Shown: positions 7,866 to 17,403, counted from the first letter of the stretch. The stretch: 64,000 nucleotides of DNA from Bradyrhizobium elkanii WSM2783 (GCF_000472865.1 NZ_AXAP01000018.1:1-64000); one strand, 5' to 3'. Notes: generated by a model from the letters alone, not told the origin. Program-made: numbers and translations.

Positions 7866-8606
7866 ATGGAGAGCCTGTTGGCCCAAAACATCTACGACGA
7901 TCCTGTCTTTTTTGCCGGTTACACCACTTTGCCGCGGTCCGTCCGCGGGCTTGACGGCGCGCCAGAATGGCCGGCGGTCCGCGCGCAACTCCCCGATCTG
8001 GCCGGCAAGCGCGTCCTCGATCTCGGCTGCGGCTTCGGCTGGTTTGCGAGATGGGCCCGCGCGCAGGGAGCTGCACATGTGCTTGGGCTCGATCTCTCCG
8101 AGAACATGATCGGTCGCGCGAGGCTGAATACCCACGATGCCGGCATTGAGTACAGGATCGCCGATCTCGAACGGGTCGAGTTTCCGCCGTCCTCGGTCCA
8201 CCTCGCCTATAGCTCGCTGGCCCTACACTACATCGAGGATTTCGAGAGGCTCGTGCGCAGCGTCTATCACGCGCTGCGGCCGGGCGGGCGTTTCGTCTTC
8301 ACCATAGAGCATCCAATCTATATGGCTTCGAGAAAGCCGGGCTGGCGCACTGATCAGGAGGGGCGCAAGACGTGGCCAGTCGATGCATACGCGCTTGAGG
8401 GGCCACGCAAGACGAACTGGTTTGCGGATGGCGTGATCAAGTATCATCGCAGGATCGGAACGACACTGAATATGCTGATCGGCGTCGGATTTGAGATCCG
8501 GCACGTCGAGGAATTTGCTCCGACACCCGATCAGATTGCCGCAATGCGCGATCTTGCCGAGGAGCTGGAGCGGCCGATGATGTTGATCGTCGCAGCCCAG
8601 CGGTAG
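7866..8606 (+). CDS. class I SAM-dependent methyltransferase
   Basis: 246-residue Rossmann-type methyltransferase. Motif I is VLDLGCGFGWFARWA, followed by the acidic end of strand 2 (VLGLDLSENMI), motif II (YRIADLERVEFP), and the post-II segment LALHYIEDFERLVRSVYHALRPGGRFVFTIEHP. The pattern is that of the UbiE/Methyltransf_11 group; the substrate cannot be told. The ATG at 7866 begins MESLLAQNIYDDPVFFAGY, typical of the family; an upstream in-frame ATG would lie inside the palindromic repeat and is unlikely. It sits between the response regulator and the kinase gene. Confidence 0.88.
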   Translation: MESLLAQNIYDDPVFFAGYTTLPRSVRGLDGAPEWPAVRAQLPDLAGKRVLDLGCGFGWFARWARAQGAAHVLGLDLSENMIGRARLNTHDAGIEYRIADLERVEFPPSSVHLAYSSLALHYIEDFERLVRSVYHALRPGGRFVFTIEHPIYMASRKPGWRTDQEGRKTWPVDAYALEGPRKTNWFADGVIKYHRRIGTTLNMLIGVGFEIRHVEEFAPTPDQIAAMRDLAEELERPMMLIVAAQR

Positions 8607-8618
8607 GCCCGCTGAGAT

Positions 8619-11600
8619 CTACTCCGCCGCCACCATCTGCTGCGTGCGCCATTGCCCCAGCAGCGCCCGCAATGACGCCGGCTTCACCGGCTTGTTGAGC
8701 ACCGCGATGTTTTCCTCGCGCGCGGCGGCACGGACATTGGGGCTGCGGTCGGCGGTGATGAGGATCGCGGGCAGGCCCTCGCCGAAGCGGCGGCGGATGT
8801 CGCGGATCGCGGCGACGCCGTTGCCGCGGTCGAGATGATAGTCGACCAGGAGGCCGGTGACGCGCCCGCCCGCGGCCTCGATCGCGCCGATCGCGCTTTC
8901 GGGATCGGCGACCGCGATCACCTCGGCGCCCCAGGCCGTCAAGAGCGTCCTCATGCCATCGAGGATCGCCAGGTCGTTCTCGATGCAGACAATCAGTGCG
9001 CCTCTGATCGGGGTCTTGGCGAGCGGCGTCGCGCTGGTCACGGGCCCTGTATGATTGATTGCCTTCGCGACCGGCACGGTCACGGAGAACATCGAGCCGC
9101 CACCGGCATTGCCATCGAGCGCAATGCCATGGTTGAGCACGCGCGCCAGCCGCTCGACGATCGACAGCCCCAATCCCAGGCCGCGCGCGATCCGCGCACC
9201 CTGTTCGAGACGATGGAACTCCTTGAAGATCTCGCGGCGCTTGAGCACGGGAATGCCGACGCCGGTGTCGTAGACGCAGATCTTGAGCGACTGTCCGCGA
9301 CGGCGGCAACCCACCAGCACGCGGCCGCGCGGCGTATATTTGATCGCATTGGAGATGAAGTTCTGCAATAGCCGCCTGAGTAGCGAACGGTCGGACTCGA
9401 CTGCCAGCGAAGACGGCACGAAGGCCAGCTCCAGCCCCTTGGCGCGCGCGATCGGCGCAAACTCGATTTCCAGCGAGCGCATGAGATCGCCGATCTTGAA
9501 GCGGCTGATCGACGGCGTCATGGCGCCGGCATCGAGCCGCGAAATGTCGAGCAGCGCGCCGAGAATCTCCTCGATCGCTTCCAGGGAGTCGTCGATGTTC
9601 TCGACCAGGCGGGAATCCTCGCCGCCCTGCTGGCGCTCCACCATGCTCGTGACGTACAGCCGCGCTGCGTTCAAGGGCTGCAGGATGTCGTGACTGGCGG
9701 CGGCGAGAAATCGCGTCTTGGAAATATTGGCATCTTCGGCGGCGCTCTTGGCCAGCGCCAGCTCGGAATTGAGGCGGGTGAGTTCCTCGGTGCGGTCGCG
9801 CACGCGCTTTTCCAGCGTCGCATTGGCACGCTCCAGCGCCTCGGCCGCCTCGAAGCTCGGCGTCACGTCGGAGAAGGTGATGACGAAGCCGGCGCCGGGC
9901 ATCCGGTTGGTGCGGACCTCGATCACCATGTGGCGGTCGGGCAGCCGCTCCAGGTAAGGCTCGCCCTCGGTGGTGTAGGCGGCGAGCCGCTTCTCCAGCA
10001 TGATCTGGGCGTCGCCCGAGCCTGACGGATTGACCGCGCCCATGAACTCCAGGATTTCCGACAAGGGGATGCCGAGTTGAACCAGATGCGCCGGCAGTGC
10101 CAGGATCTCGGCGAATTGCCGGTTCGAGCAGATCAGTTGCAGATTGGCGTCGAACACCGCGATGCCCTGGCGCACATGGTTGAGCGCGGTTTGCAGGATC
10201 TCGCGGTTGAAATGCAGCGCCGCATGGGAATCGTCGAGCAGCTTGAGCGCGGCCTTCGCCGAAACTGTGCGCTTGCGGAGCAGCAGCGACATCACGAGCC
10301 GCGAGGAGGCGGCGCCGATCGAGGATGCGATCAGGCGCTCGGCATGCTGCAGCAATTCGAGGCCGGCGGGCGCCGATGCGTTGAGCGCGCCGCCACGCTC
10401 GGCCGCAAACGCCTCGAACGCGTGGCCGGCGCGCTCGGGCCCGAGATATTGGGCCACCGTGCTCTGGATGTCCTGCACCGTCACCGTGCTGCGCCAGCGC
10501 CGGAAACTCGGTGCGATCGGCGTGAAGGTGTGGGGCACGAACAGGTCGGCCTGCAGCCGTTCGATCGAGGTCGGCTCGCGCGCCAGCGAGAACACGAGGT
10601 AGGTGAAGATGTTCAGCGACAGGCTCCACAGCACACCATGCAGCAGCGGCGGCAGGTCGGTGCCGAGCAGCGCCTGTGGCCGCAGCGCCTCGATGCCGAA
10701 GGGGCCGTGCTGCAGCAGCATCAGTCCCGTGGTGCTGCTCTCCAGGAAGCTCGGCAGGAACAGCGTGTAGATCCACACGGCAAAGCCGACCACCATGCCG
10801 GCCATAGCACCGCGCGCGGTGGCCCGCCGCCACAACAGCCCACCGAAGAAGGCGGGCGCAAGCTGGGTGATCGCCGCGAACGACAACAGCCCGATCGCGG
10901 CAAGTTGAGTATTGCCGAGCGCGCGATAGTAGAAATAGGCCATCACCATGATGCCGAAGATCGCAAAGCGGCGCACGCTCAGCAGGAAGTCGCTGAAATC
11001 CTTCTGCCCGGCGAGCGCTTCGCGGCTTCGCTGCAGCACCATCGGCAGCACGATGTCGTTGGAGACCATGATCGACAGCGCCACGCATTCCACGATCACC
11101 ATCGCGGTGCCCGCCGACAGCCCGCCGATGAAGACGGCGACGCTGAGCAGCGATGCGTTGGCCTCCATCGGCAGCGCCAGCACATACATGTCGCTGTCGA
11201 CGGCGCCGAACGGGAAGGTCACGAGCCCCGCGATCGCGATCGGGATCACGAACAGGTTGATCGCGACGAGATAAAGCGGGAACAGCCAGCGCGCGCGCCC
11301 GACCTCCTCCTGGCCTGAATTCTCGACCACGCTGACGTGGAACTGGCGCGGCAAAAGCATGATCGCGCAGAACGACAATAGCGTCATGGTCAGGAAATTG
11401 CCGACCGACGGCACATATTCGATCGCCCGCACCGCTTCCGGCGTCTTCATCGCGCGCTCGATCAGTTCGGTCGGTGAGAACATCCAGAAGGTGACGAAGA
11501 TGCCCGCGGCGAGGAACGCCACCAGCTTGACGATGGATTCGGTCGCGACCGCCAGCATCAGGCCGTGCTGATGTTCGGTGGCATCAGCCTGCCGGGTGCC

Positions 11601-12128
11601 GAACAGCACCGCGAATACGGCCATCGCAAGCATCACCACCAGCGCGATGTCGCCGAGGATGGGGACCGAGGAAAACGCCCTGTCCTCGGCCAGGATCGTT
11701 TCCAGCGAGGAGGCGATCGCCTTGAGCTGGAGCGCGATATAGGGCACCGAGCCGATGATCGCGATCAGCGCCACGGTGGCGGCCACCGCCTGGCTCTTGC
11801 CGTAGCGCGCGGCGATGAAGTCGGCGATCGACGTGATGTTCTGCGACTTGGCAAGCCCGATCACGCGGCGGAGCAGCGGCGTACACAAGCCGATCATGAG
11901 GACCGGCCCGACATAGATCGCCAGGAAGTCGACGCTGGTGCGGGTCGCAAATCCGACCGAGCCGAAGAAGGTCCAGGAGGTGCAGTAGATCGCGAGCGAC
12001 AGCGGGTAGATCACCATGCCCGCGCGACCACGCTTCGTCGGCAGCGAACGATCGCCGCGGCTGGCGACAAAGAACAGGAACCCGATATAGCCGAACGCGG
12101 CGGCGATGACGCCCCAGTCGTGCAGCAT
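8619..12128 (-). CDS. hybrid histidine kinase with SLC5/symporter-like sensor (CrbS-like)
   Basis: 1169 residues. About residues 1-500 form a 12-13 helix sodium:solute symporter (SLC5/PutP-like) region beginning VIAAAFGYIGFLFFVASRGD. Next comes a STAC-like linker (around TVTVQDIQSTVAQYLGPERAG), a PAS domain (LNHVRQGIAVFDANLQLICSN), and a coiled coil. HisKA follows with phospho-acceptor His813 in AASHDILQPLNAARLY, then a HATPase domain with N-box FISNAIKYTPRGRVL and G-box DTGVGIP. The C-terminal receiver has Asp1096 in LLVDYHLDRGNG. Such proteins sense acetate or related nutrients in the CrbS, NahK and related branches. The likely partner is the LuxR regulator at 7119, transcribed convergently from the other side of the methyltransferase gene. 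Confidence 0.92.
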   Translation of the reverse strand: MLHDWGVIAAAFGYIGFLFFVASRGDRSLPTKRGRAGMVIYPLSLAIYCTSWTFFGSVGFATRTSVDFLAIYVGPVLMIGLCTPLLRRVIGLAKSQNITSIADFIAARYGKSQAVAATVALIAIIGSVPYIALQLKAIASSLETILAEDRAFSSVPILGDIALVVMLAMAVFAVLFGTRQADATEHQHGLMLAVATESIVKLVAFLAAGIFVTFWMFSPTELIERAMKTPEAVRAIEYVPSVGNFLTMTLLSFCAIMLLPRQFHVSVVENSGQEEVGRARWLFPLYLVAINLFVIPIAIAGLVTFPFGAVDSDMYVLALPMEANASLLSVAVFIGGLSAGTAMVIVECVALSIMVSNDIVLPMVLQRSREALAGQKDFSDFLLSVRRFAIFGIMVMAYFYYRALGNTQLAAIGLLSFAAITQLAPAFFGGLLWRRATARGAMAGMVVGFAVWIYTLFLPSFLESSTTGLMLLQHGPFGIEALRPQALLGTDLPPLLHGVLWSLSLNIFTYLVFSLAREPTSIERLQADLFVPHTFTPIAPSFRRWRSTVTVQDIQSTVAQYLGPERAGHAFEAFAAERGGALNASAPAGLELLQHAERLIASSIGAASSRLVMSLLLRKRTVSAKAALKLLDDSHAALHFNREILQTALNHVRQGIAVFDANLQLICSNRQFAEILALPAHLVQLGIPLSEILEFMGAVNPSGSGDAQIMLEKRLAAYTTEGEPYLERLPDRHMVIEVRTNRMPGAGFVITFSDVTPSFEAAEALERANATLEKRVRDRTEELTRLNSELALAKSAAEDANISKTRFLAAASHDILQPLNAARLYVTSMVERQQGGEDSRLVENIDDSLEAIEEILGALLDISRLDAGAMTPSISRFKIGDLMRSLEIEFAPIARAKGLELAFVPSSLAVESDRSLLRRLLQNFISNAIKYTPRGRVLVGCRRRGQSLKICVYDTGVGIPVLKRREIFKEFHRLEQGARIARGLGLGLSIVERLARVLNHGIALDGNAGGGSMFSVTVPVAKAINHTGPVTSATPLAKTPIRGALIVCIENDLAILDGMRTLLTAWGAEVIAVADPESAIGAIEAAGGRVTGLLVDYHLDRGNGVAAIRDIRRRFGEGLPAILITADRSPNVRAAAREENIAVLNKPVKPASLRALLGQWRTQQMVAAE

Positions 12129-12244
12129 CGCTGCTGATCTCCCTTCCCGGCCTCAGAGCGGGCCGTGACGGGAGAGTATAGCGGGATCAGGCGGATAGCG
12201 CACCGTGCGCCGCCGTTCCGATCCCGGATGTCGCGTCGTTAGGG

Positions 12245-13474
12245 TTATTCTGCCGCCATCGACCGCTTGCGGAGCGGCAGCCCAAGCCGCTCCCAGACCT
12301 GCAGCAGCGCCTCGGCGAGGCCGTCCATCAGGCCGTCGTCGTGGTAGGGCGACGGGGTGATCCGCAGCCGCTCGGTGCCCTTGGGGACGGTCGGGTAGTT
12401 GATCGGCTGGATATAGATGCCGTGCTCCTCGAGCAGGATGTCGGTCGCGCGCTTGCACTTTTCGGGGTCGCCGACGAAAAGCGGCACGATATGGGTGTCG
12501 CTCGACATCACGGGCAGGCCGGCCGCGTTCAGGATCGCCTTGAGGCGGGCGGCGCGTTCCTGGTGGCGCTCGCGCTCCCAATTCGAGGTCTTGAGGTGGC
12601 GGATCGCCGCGGTCGCGGCCGAGCAGATCGCCGGCGGCAGGGCGGTCGTGAAGATGAAACCGGGCGCATAGGAACGCACGGCATCGATGATCTCGGCTTT
12701 GGCGGCGATATAGCCGCCGAGGCAGCCGAACGCCTTCGCCAGCGTGCCTTCGAGCACGTCGATACGGTGCATGACGCCGTCGCGCTCGGCGATGCCGCCG
12801 CCACGCGGCCCGTACATGCCGACCGCATGGACCTCATCGACGTAGGTCATGGCGCCATAGCGCTCGGCGAGGTCGCAGATCTGCTCGAGCGGCGCCACGT
12901 CGCCGTCCATCGAGTAGAGGCTCTCGCAGGCGATCAGCTTCGGCCGGTCGGGACCGGCCTCGCGCAACAGCTCCTCCAGATGCGCGAGGTCGCTGTGGCG
13001 GAAAACTTTCCGCTCGCAGCCGCCCTGGCGGATGCCTTCGATCATCGAATTGTGGTTCAGCGCGTCCGACAGGATCAGGCAGTTCGGGATCAGCTTTGCG
13101 ATCGTCGCGATGCCGGTCTGGTTCGAGACATAGCCGGAGGTGAACAGGAGCGATGCTTCCTTGCCGTGGAGGTCGGCGAGTTCGGCTTCGAGCTGCACCA
13201 GAGGATGATGGGTGCCGGCGATATTGCGGGTGCCGCCGGCGCCGGTGCCGACGCGGGTCGCGGTCTCGACCATGGCGCCGACGACCTTGGGATGCTGGCC
13301 CATGCCGAGATAGTCGTTGGAGCACCAGATCACGACATTGCGCTGGCCCTTCGGCGAGTGCCAGATCGCGTGCGGGAAGCGGCCCGCGATCCGCTCGAGG
13401 TCGGCAAATACGCGGTAGCGCCGCTCGTCATGGAGGCGGTTGAGGGCGGCGCTGAAAAACTGGCTGTAATCCAT
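12245..13474 (-). CDS. hemA: 5-aminolevulinate synthase
   Basis: 409-residue PLP-dependent enzyme that condenses glycine with succinyl-CoA to give 5-aminolevulinate, the first step of haem synthesis by the C4 (Shemin) route used in alphaproteobacteria. Visible motifs are WCSNDYLGMGQHP, the glycine loop GAGGTRNIAGTHHPL, the PLP-ring region LNHNSMIEGIR, YVDEVHAVGMYGPRGGG with the PLP-nitrogen Asp, and the Schiff-base lysine in GTLAKAFGCLGGY. The length from the ATG at 13474 (MDYSQFF) is that of known Bradyrhizobium HemA. The frame is open for 19 codons further upstream but not conserved in style. A FixK-type box lies 137 bases upstream, suggesting low-oxygen activation. Confidence 0.97.
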   Translation of the reverse strand: MDYSQFFSAALNRLHDERRYRVFADLERIAGRFPHAIWHSPKGQRNVVIWCSNDYLGMGQHPKVVGAMVETATRVGTGAGGTRNIAGTHHPLVQLEAELADLHGKEASLLFTSGYVSNQTGIATIAKLIPNCLILSDALNHNSMIEGIRQGGCERKVFRHSDLAHLEELLREAGPDRPKLIACESLYSMDGDVAPLEQICDLAERYGAMTYVDEVHAVGMYGPRGGGIAERDGVMHRIDVLEGTLAKAFGCLGGYIAAKAEIIDAVRSYAPGFIFTTALPPAICSAATAAIRHLKTSNWERERHQERAARLKAILNAAGLPVMSSDTHIVPLFVGDPEKCKRATDILLEEHGIYIQPINYPTVPKGTERLRITPSPYHDDGLMDGLAEALLQVWERLGLPLRKRSMAAE

Positions 13475-13610
13475 CGGCAAACCTGGAGCAGGACCCGGCC
13501 GGGGCGGCCAACTCTTCTTAGAGCTTTTCAATCTCTAATGTCTATCCGCTATCCCACGTTCGGGCATGCGCCAGACATTGGACAGATTGTCCATGGAAGC
13601 GCGGCAAATA

Positions 13611-13624
13611 TTGATGTGGATCAA
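13611..13624 (-). promoter_or_regulatory. FixK/FNR-type box upstream of hemA
   Basis: TTGATGTGGATCAA is a perfect match to the TTGAT-N4-ATCAA palindrome bound by FNR/FixK regulators. It is centred about 143 bases before the hemA ATG. A class II promoter would then start near 13576 and give a leader of about 100 bases. Oxygen-responsive hemA control through FixK is established in Bradyrhizobium; its operation here is inferred. Confidence 0.8.
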
Positions 13625-13734
13625 CGACCTAGACCTGTCGCCGGAATGCGGGCCGATAGCTCCTCGGGCCGCATCGTTACGCAATCGCACGATGCCCGCA
13701 ATTGTCCGGATCAGCCGAACCGGAGTGTATAGCG

Positions 13735-14796
13735 TCAGGTGGTGCGGAAACGCAGCACGCCGTCGATCGCCTCGGCCGTCAGCCGGCCCTCGACCAGCAT
13801 GTAGTTGACGTGGGCGATCAATTCGCCGGCGGCGAATCCCATCTGGTGCGCGTCCAGCACGTGCTTGTGGAATACGACCGGCACCAGCTCCTTGGAGGTC
13901 TTGGCGGTCTCCCGGCAGGCCTCGGCGATCAGCCCGCAGCGCTCCTCGTGATGATCGGCGAGCTGCTTGATCCGTGTCTTCAGGCCGTAGAACGGCACGC
14001 CATGGCCGGGCAGCACCAGCGCGTCGTAGGGCAGCGTGGTGGTCAGGCTCGCCAGCGAGGCCAGATATTCGCCGAGCGAATTCTGTTCCGGCTCGACGGC
14101 CCAGACACTGACATTGGGCGAGATCTTGCTCAACACCTGGTCGGCGGAGAGGAACAGCTTGTCGGCGGCGCAATACAGCATCACCTGGTCGAGCGCATGT
14201 CCGCCGCCCGTGATGACCTTGAAGCGCCGCGTGCCGATCACGACCTCGTCGCCATGGGTCAGCCGGCGGTAGGACGCCGGCAGCACCGAGACCCGCTTCA
14301 GATAATCCTGGCCGCGGCCGAGCAGCTTGTCGGTCAGGTCCTCGTCCATGCCGTGACGGCAGAAAAACAGACGTTGCGCGGTCAATCGTTCGGCGGTGCC
14401 GCGGTTCTGATGATAGACCGACTGCAGGTATTCGACCTGTGACATGTATAGCGGGCAGCCGAACCGCTCGATGATCCATCCGGCGAGCCCGACATGATCG
14501 GGATGCGAATGGGTCACGATCAGGCGCGTGATGGTCGTGCCCTTGAGCGGGCCTTCGAACAGCGTGGTCCAGGCTGCGATCGATTCCTCGTTGCCGAAGC
14601 CGGAATCGATCATGGTCCAGCCGTCGCCATCGGCGAGCAGGTAGATGTTCACGTGGTTGAGGCGGAACGGCAGTTTCAGCCGCGCCCAGAGCACGCCCGG
14701 CATCACTTCCACGACCTGGTCCGGGCCGGGGTGATTTTCGAGGGGGTATCGCAGTGCCTCAGCCGAGGACTGCACGCTGTCTGTTTTCGAATGCAT
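13735..14796 (-). CDS. MBL-fold metallo-hydrolase
   Basis: 353-residue metallo-beta-lactamase-fold hydrolase. The dinuclear metal site motif is THSHPDHVG, with the later ligands His in GGGHALDQ, Asp in LSADQVLSK and His in LPGHGVPFYG. An N-terminal strand pair (VNIYLLADGDGWTMIDSG) is typical of the glyoxalase II/LACTB2-like branch, and an extra C-terminal helical domain of about 90 residues follows. Likely a thioester or lactone hydrolase; the substrate is unknown. It is transcribed toward hemA, with about 260 bases including the FixK box between them. Confidence 0.88.
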   Translation of the reverse strand: MHSKTDSVQSSAEALRYPLENHPGPDQVVEVMPGVLWARLKLPFRLNHVNIYLLADGDGWTMIDSGFGNEESIAAWTTLFEGPLKGTTITRLIVTHSHPDHVGLAGWIIERFGCPLYMSQVEYLQSVYHQNRGTAERLTAQRLFFCRHGMDEDLTDKLLGRGQDYLKRVSVLPASYRRLTHGDEVVIGTRRFKVITGGGHALDQVMLYCAADKLFLSADQVLSKISPNVSVWAVEPEQNSLGEYLASLASLTTTLPYDALVLPGHGVPFYGLKTRIKQLADHHEERCGLIAEACRETAKTSKELVPVVFHKHVLDAHQMGFAAGELIAHVNYMLVEGRLTAEAIDGVLRFRTT

Positions 14797-14885
14797 CGTC
14801 TATCGGCTTAGCGGTACCGGCCGCCCGGCGCTAGCTCAAAAAAGCAGATGCCGGTTCCGATAATGGGCATGGATTGCCGTGGGAA

Positions 14886-14994
14886 CGTCATTCCGGGGCG
14901 ATGCGCAAGCATCGAACCCGGAATCCATTTCTCCAGCAGGATTTGTCGCCCGATGGATTCCGGGTTCGCCTCTTCGAGGCGCCCCGGAATGACG
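14886..14994. repeat. palindromic repeat, CGTCATTCCGGGGCG family, copy 1
   Basis: Outer arms CGTCATTCCGGGGCG and CGCCCCGGAATGACG flank inner arms GAACCCGGAATCCAT and ATGGATTCCGGGTTC. The element can fold into a long branched hairpin. A second copy lies at 63835-63941. It lies between the MBL gene and the end of the chemoreceptor gene. Confidence 0.9.
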
Positions 14995-15000
14995 GTGTTT

Positions 15001-17145
15001 CTATGCCGCGCGGATATTCGACAGGAACGCGTCGATTTCGGCGCGCAGCACCTCGGCCTCCCGGCGCAATTCGCTGGAGGCGTTCAGCACCTCGCCGGCG
15101 GCCGTTCCGGCTTCCGCCGAAGCGCTGCTGACGCCGACGATATTGCTCGAGACTTCGCTGGTGCCGCCGGCTGCGTGCTGGATGTTGCGGGCGATCTCGC
15201 GCGTCGCCGCGCCCTGTTCCTCGACCGCGGCGGCGATCGCGGTGGTGACGTCGTTGATCTCGCCGATCGTCGTGCTGATATTGCGGATCGCGGAAACCGC
15301 CGTCGCCGTCACTTCCTGCATGCTGACGATCTGCTGGCGGATCTCGTCGGTCGCTTTCGCGGTCTGGTTGGCGAGGCTCTTCACCTCGGAGGCGACCACG
15401 GCAAAGCCGCGGCCGGCTTCGCCGGCGCGTGCCGCCTCGATCGTGGCGTTGAGCGCGAGCAGGTTGGTCTGCGAGGCGATGGTCTGGATCAGGTCGACCA
15501 CCACGCTGATGCGGCCGGCGTTCTCGGCGAGACCCTGCATGGTGACGTCGGTCTGGCCGGCTTCGTCCACCGCTTTGCGCGCGATCTCGGCCGAGGTCAC
15601 GACCTGCCGCCCGATCTCGGCGATCGAGGAAGAGAGCTCCTCGGTGCCCGCGGATACCGTCTGCACGTTGACTGAGGTTTCCTCCGCTGCGGAAGCGACC
15701 GTGTTTGCCAGCGCGCTGGACTGGTCGGCGGTCGCCGACATGCTCTGCGCCGTGGACTGCATCGAATTGGCCGCGTTCTGCAGGCTGTCGAGCGCGCTGC
15801 GGACGGTGGACTCGAATTCGACGATATGGGCTTCCATGCGCGAAGCACGCTCCGCCTTGGCGATGCGGTCCTTGTCCTGCTCGGCCGAGAGCGCGCGGCC
15901 TTCGATCATGCTTTCGCGGAACACCTTCAGCGCGTTGCCCATCGCGGCGATCTCGTCGTCCTGGCGGCTCTGAGGGATGTCGGTGTCGAGATCGCCGGCC
16001 GACAGCCGCTGCATCGAGTCCTGCAGGCCCTTGAGCCGCTTGAGAATGCTGCGGCCGACATAGAGCCAGACGAACAGGATCGAGCCGATCAGGGTGCCGA
16101 TGCCGAGCGCGAGCATCACCATGGTCGCAAACGAAATCTCCCGTTGCGCCTGGCTGGTGGACGCGTCGGTCGCCTTCCGCACGCCGTCGACGAGCTGCTG
16201 CACGCTGATGCCGAGGCCGATATTGAGCTTGCGGGTCTCCTCCAGGATGGTCTCGCCGAAATCGGTGGCGTCCAATTCCTTCTGGCGGACCTTGAACACG
16301 CCGGTCTTGCCCTGGCCGAGCGTCTGCAGCTTTGTGGCGGCGTCGGCCAGCGTCTTGGTGCTCGAATTCTTAGGCAGCATCTCCAGATTGGAAATCGTCT
16401 GCGAGAGCACCCGCTTGAAATCCTTCTCGATCGCTTCCAGCGTGTCGCTGTTGGTCGCCGACAGCGCTGCGGCCATGTTGGAGGCCAACAGGTTGCCGCT
16501 GGCGATCACATCGCCGAGCTGCTCTACGACGCGTGCGGCGCTGCTCGCGTCGTCGGACGACGGCTCGGCCGCGCCGAGGATCGCATGGAGCTGGCTCTGC
16601 GCGTCCATCATCGCCGGCGCTGAGGCCGCGACGAACTCGGCCTGCGCCTTGCGCAGCGTTTCATACAGCTTGTCGTGCAACGCCGCCGTCTCGAGCCGCT
16701 CGCGCGCGGCCGAGCCGAGGCTCTCGATCACGTCGTCGATGTTCTTGACCGTCTCGGTCAGCGCCTTCCCGATCGCCTTGTCGGCACCGAGCTTGATGAT
16801 CTCGTCGAGCTTCTGCAGCGCCTGCGTCTGCGTTTCCTTCATCTTGGCAGAGCGCTCGTTCAGCGCCTCCTCGGTGCGCGCGGCGAGCAGCGCCGGACCC
16901 TGGCTTGCGAGGCTCGCGCTTTGTGCCGACAATTGCAGGCTCGCAGCGAGCCGCGGGATGTCGCGGCCGGAAAGGTCGCCCATGGTCTTGCCGAGCTGTT
17001 CGAACACCATGGCGGCGCCCGCGCTGATCACGATCGCCATGGCGGCGATGACGGCGAATGCCGCAAACAGGCTGCCCCTGACGCCCCATCGCGGGCGCCG
17101 GATGCCCTTAAGTTTCATTTTACCGAAGCGGAATCGTAACGCCAT
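15001..17145 (-). CDS. methyl-accepting chemotaxis protein
   Basis: 714-residue chemoreceptor. A basic N-tail precedes the first membrane helix (about residues 26-48). A helical periplasmic sensor of about 290 residues follows, with a second helix near residues 340-365 (FATMVMLALGIGTLIGSILFVWLY). A HAMP domain (RSILKRLKGLQDSMQRLSAGDLDTDIP) leads to the cytoplasmic signalling coiled coil. The hairpin tip reads IASQTNLLALNATIEAARAGE, with GRGFAVVASEVKSLA after it. No pentapeptide CheR tether is seen at the C-terminus. No che genes are in the window; the ligand is unknown. Confidence 0.95.
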   Translation of the reverse strand: MALRFRFGKMKLKGIRRPRWGVRGSLFAAFAVIAAMAIVISAGAAMVFEQLGKTMGDLSGRDIPRLAASLQLSAQSASLASQGPALLAARTEEALNERSAKMKETQTQALQKLDEIIKLGADKAIGKALTETVKNIDDVIESLGSAARERLETAALHDKLYETLRKAQAEFVAASAPAMMDAQSQLHAILGAAEPSSDDASSAARVVEQLGDVIASGNLLASNMAAALSATNSDTLEAIEKDFKRVLSQTISNLEMLPKNSSTKTLADAATKLQTLGQGKTGVFKVRQKELDATDFGETILEETRKLNIGLGISVQQLVDGVRKATDASTSQAQREISFATMVMLALGIGTLIGSILFVWLYVGRSILKRLKGLQDSMQRLSAGDLDTDIPQSRQDDEIAAMGNALKVFRESMIEGRALSAEQDKDRIAKAERASRMEAHIVEFESTVRSALDSLQNAANSMQSTAQSMSATADQSSALANTVASAAEETSVNVQTVSAGTEELSSSIAEIGRQVVTSAEIARKAVDEAGQTDVTMQGLAENAGRISVVVDLIQTIASQTNLLALNATIEAARAGEAGRGFAVVASEVKSLANQTAKATDEIRQQIVSMQEVTATAVSAIRNISTTIGEINDVTTAIAAAVEEQGAATREIARNIQHAAGGTSEVSSNIVGVSSASAEAGTAAGEVLNASSELRREAEVLRAEIDAFLSNIRAA

Positions 17146-17346
17146 TTGCCTGCCCCGCAGTCACTGTCCTTGAGCTTGAATCCTCGCGCGGCAGTATCGC
17201 GATGGCGGGTTAACAAAATCGGGAACCAGAATGCGCGGCGGTGCAATTTTTGCGCGCATGGCGGCGTTGAAGTAGCTTTCTACCGCACGCCGGAATTGAT
17301 CGCGCGGTGCTTGCCGGACGCCAGTACCTACAACCTCTCGAGAATC

Positions 17347-17375
17347 AAAAAAGGCCGGCGAGATGCCGGCCTTTT
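17347..17375 (-). terminator. Rho-independent terminator after the Omp25-like gene
   Basis: Stem AAGGCCGGC / GCCGGCCTT with a 5-base loop, flanked by A6 on the left and TTTT on the right. It is 29 bases beyond the stop of the minus-strand outer-membrane protein gene. Confidence 0.85.
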
Positions 17376-17403
17376 GTCTCTTGTTCAGATTCTTGGATCG
17401 CGG

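Noticed and set aside
8437..11088. 883-codon minus-strand frame overlapping the hybrid kinase
   Set aside because: It is the same strand in another frame. The kinase frame carries all domain motifs, while this one is Arg/Ala/Pro-rich shadow sequence.
13535..14479. 314-codon minus-strand frame overlapping the MBL hydrolase
   Set aside because: Out of frame with the metal-binding motifs and spans the hemA regulatory region; no ribosome site.
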